Notes under the pieces: generated by a model
What the model saw: only the letters and a program-made list of their open reading frames with translations
The model's database searches: none
Told to the model about the DNA's origin: nothing
Assembly (NCBI RefSeq): GCF_946481715.1
Contig: NZ_CAMLOV010000041.1
Coordinates: 1-35,143 of the forward strand
From: an uncultured Mucilaginibacter sp.
GTDB taxonomy: Bacteria > Bacteroidota > Bacteroidia > Sphingobacteriales > Sphingobacteriaceae
Direction: 5' to 3'
Length of the DNA stretch: 35,143 nt
Made by a program: the position numbers and the translations under genes
Part shown: positions 34,251 through 35,143 of the stretch, piece by piece
Position numbering within the stretch: the stretch's first letter is position 1
Layout of the letters: every line of letters starts with the position of its first letter

Positions 34251-34940
34251 CTACCCCGATATCGCCAGCAAATAATCCATGTCCAGTTCAGCTTCCTCCA
34301 AAAACGTTTGTTTGTAATAGGGGCTGCCGGCGAGGCGTACCTGTAGCTGCTGGCTTACGCCTTGCAGGCTTAGGGTTTGCGGCCTGGTGGCTAATTGCTG
34401 CTGGCCGAGGAATTGGTAAGCATATTCGGAGATGAGCAGGTCGTTATCCAGCTCTTTGGTTTTTACCTGCAGGCGGGCGGCTATGTTTACGGGCAAGCCC
34501 ATTACGGCTAATTGCGGGGTGCCTTCCAGCGCAAACTCATCTATAAAAACCCGGCCAGCGTGCAAGCCGGCGCCCATTTGCAGCGGGGGGTTATCATCCA
34601 CGGCGGTGTATGATGTATTAAACAGCCCAACGGTTTTAAACATGGCCAGGGTTGCCTGGTAGGCGTTGTTCACGGCATCGCGCAGGTTATCCTGCAGCCC
34701 GAAAACGGCGTACAGGCTGTCGCCCCCGGTTTCTACAATTTTACCGCTAAAGTTTTTGATGATCTGGTTAAAGGCGGTAAACAGGCGGCGCACAATTTGG
34801 ATAACGTATTGCTCGGGCTGTGCTTCCATCAGCCCGGTAAAGTTGCGGATATCTACAAATAAAATGGCGAGTTCCTGCTCGCGGTATGGCGCAGCGGCAA
34901 TGGCCGGCAGTGAGGTATGTGTGAGGTAGTTGTTTTGCAT
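34251..34940 (-). CDS. Class III nucleotidyl cyclase domain protein
   Basis: A 229-residue cyclase domain protein without other domains. FVDIRNFTGLME holds the first metal Asp (Asp30); the second is Asp74 in VETGGDSLYAVFG. The transition-state pair Asn152 and Arg156 is present in GLPVNIAARLQ. The residue aligned to the adenine-selecting Lys of adenylate cyclases (K-T-I-G-D) is Glu70 (E-T-G-G-D), as in guanylate cyclases. The second selecting position (D in adenylate, C in guanylate cyclases) is Ala145. So GTP may be the substrate, or specificity is relaxed. The start at 34940 is preferred; the longer frame's MLKQVQHD start is a repeat. Confidence 0.82.
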   Translation of the reverse strand: MQNNYLTHTSLPAIAAAPYREQELAILFVDIRNFTGLMEAQPEQYVIQIVRRLFTAFNQIIKNFSGKIVETGGDSLYAVFGLQDNLRDAVNNAYQATLAMFKTVGLFNTSYTAVDDNPPLQMGAGLHAGRVFIDEFALEGTPQLAVMGLPVNIAARLQVKTKELDNDLLISEYAYQFLGQQQLATRPQTLSLQGVSQQLQVRLAGSPYYKQTFLEEAELDMDYLLAISG

Positions 34941-35038
34941 GGTAAATGTATTTATACTTATCAGACGACCGGCCCCTCCAAACATTTCAAAAAAATTAAA
35001 AAAAAGTTTTTGATGATGCGGAGGTGACAAAACCAGCA

Positions 35039-35064
35039 CGTCATGTTGGACTTGTTTCAACACA
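35039..35064 (+). repeat. Short dispersed repeat remnant near window end
   Basis: The string TCATGTTGGACTTGTTTCAA followed by CAC is a variant of a word family (TCATG-TTGAACTTGTTTCA) that I recall occurring between genes in Bacteroidota. On the minus strand it would be read as MLKQVQHD, a typical false start. Everything beyond 34941 shows no gene. Confidence 0.4.
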
Positions 35065-35143
35065 CCATCATAAAAGTTGCCATTGTGCTGAACAGCTTTG
35101 CACAGGCGAAATGCTTAGCCGCTTTGCGTGCCGGTTACCTGTA

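Noticed and set aside
34941..35063. N-terminal extension of the cyclase beginning MLKQVQHD
   Set aside because: The sequence is a translation of a dispersed intergenic word, and the natural cyclase start is the ATG at 34940, just before the domain.
1..35143. CRISPR array, rRNA or tRNA genes, prophage or complete insertion sequence
   Set aside because: No regularly spaced repeats, no tRNA-like T-loop word, and no phage or DDE-transposase genes were seen; the only transposase-like genes are RAYTs.

Overview
The window looks like chromosomal DNA of a Bacteroidota member, most likely family Sphingobacteriaceae (Mucilaginibacter- or Pedobacter-like). Signs seen: lipoproteins with Bacteroidota-style lipoboxes, DUF4834, YfhO and DUF6169-type proteins, a periplasmic-propeller hybrid kinase, promoters of the TTG-N19..21-TAnnTTTG type, weak Shine-Dalgarno sequences and REP/RAYT elements. 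The genus is an inference from gene content; no rRNA or tRNA gene was recognised.

Layout. 1-2.2 kb: end of an APC amino-acid permease, a bacterial Ku gene and a DUF892 (YciE/YciF-like) stress protein closed by a strong terminator. 2.3-4.7 kb: three tandem paralogous lipoprotein genes of unknown function, ending in a bidirectional terminator shared with the convergent YfhO gene. 4.8-10.1 kb (minus strand): YfhO-family membrane protein, a small membrane protein, DUF4834 and uvrB. 10.3-12.2 kb: a decayed fragment of a second upp gene, a GNAT-MarR operon whose promoter overlaps a palindrome, and intact upp. 12.3-18.4 kb: a DKNYY-like secreted protein (minus), then plus-strand genes: YjjG-like HAD nucleotidase, DinB-like protein, a four-helix membrane protein, a 36-residue membrane microprotein, an LpxH-like phosphoesterase, an intergenic repeat, msrA and rpiA. 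18.5-27.4 kb (minus): LLM flavin oxidoreductase, a 1377-residue hybrid sensor kinase, a DUF1624-type acyltransferase-like membrane protein, a GNAT enzyme, a six-helix membrane protein and a second MarR regulator whose promoter lies under a 44-bp near-perfect palindrome.

27.4-35.1 kb is the accessory part. REP hairpins surround a WD40-like secreted protein. Two different REP-associated tyrosine transposases (RAYTs) lie in tandem. The second is bracketed by 38-bp inverted REPs, and beyond it lies a 104-bp copy (one mismatch) of the first RAYT's 3' end. That copy abuts a three-gene secreted-protein operon (a HExxH lipoprotein, a TonB-C-like protein and a short exported protein whose stop codon falls in the copy). 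Next come a DUF6169-like gene broken by a frameshift and a TAG, a small upstream partner ORF, and a class III nucleotidyl cyclase with a guanylate-cyclase-like residue at the purine-selecting position.

Most genes are housekeeping or ordinary accessory genes. The most notable structure is the 29.6-31.0 kb RAYT/REP arrangement and its invasion of the end of the neighbouring operon. Also worth checking are the two MarR operator-promoters, the upp remnant and the broken DUF6169 pair. I did not find clear evidence of a wholly new defence or metabolic system.
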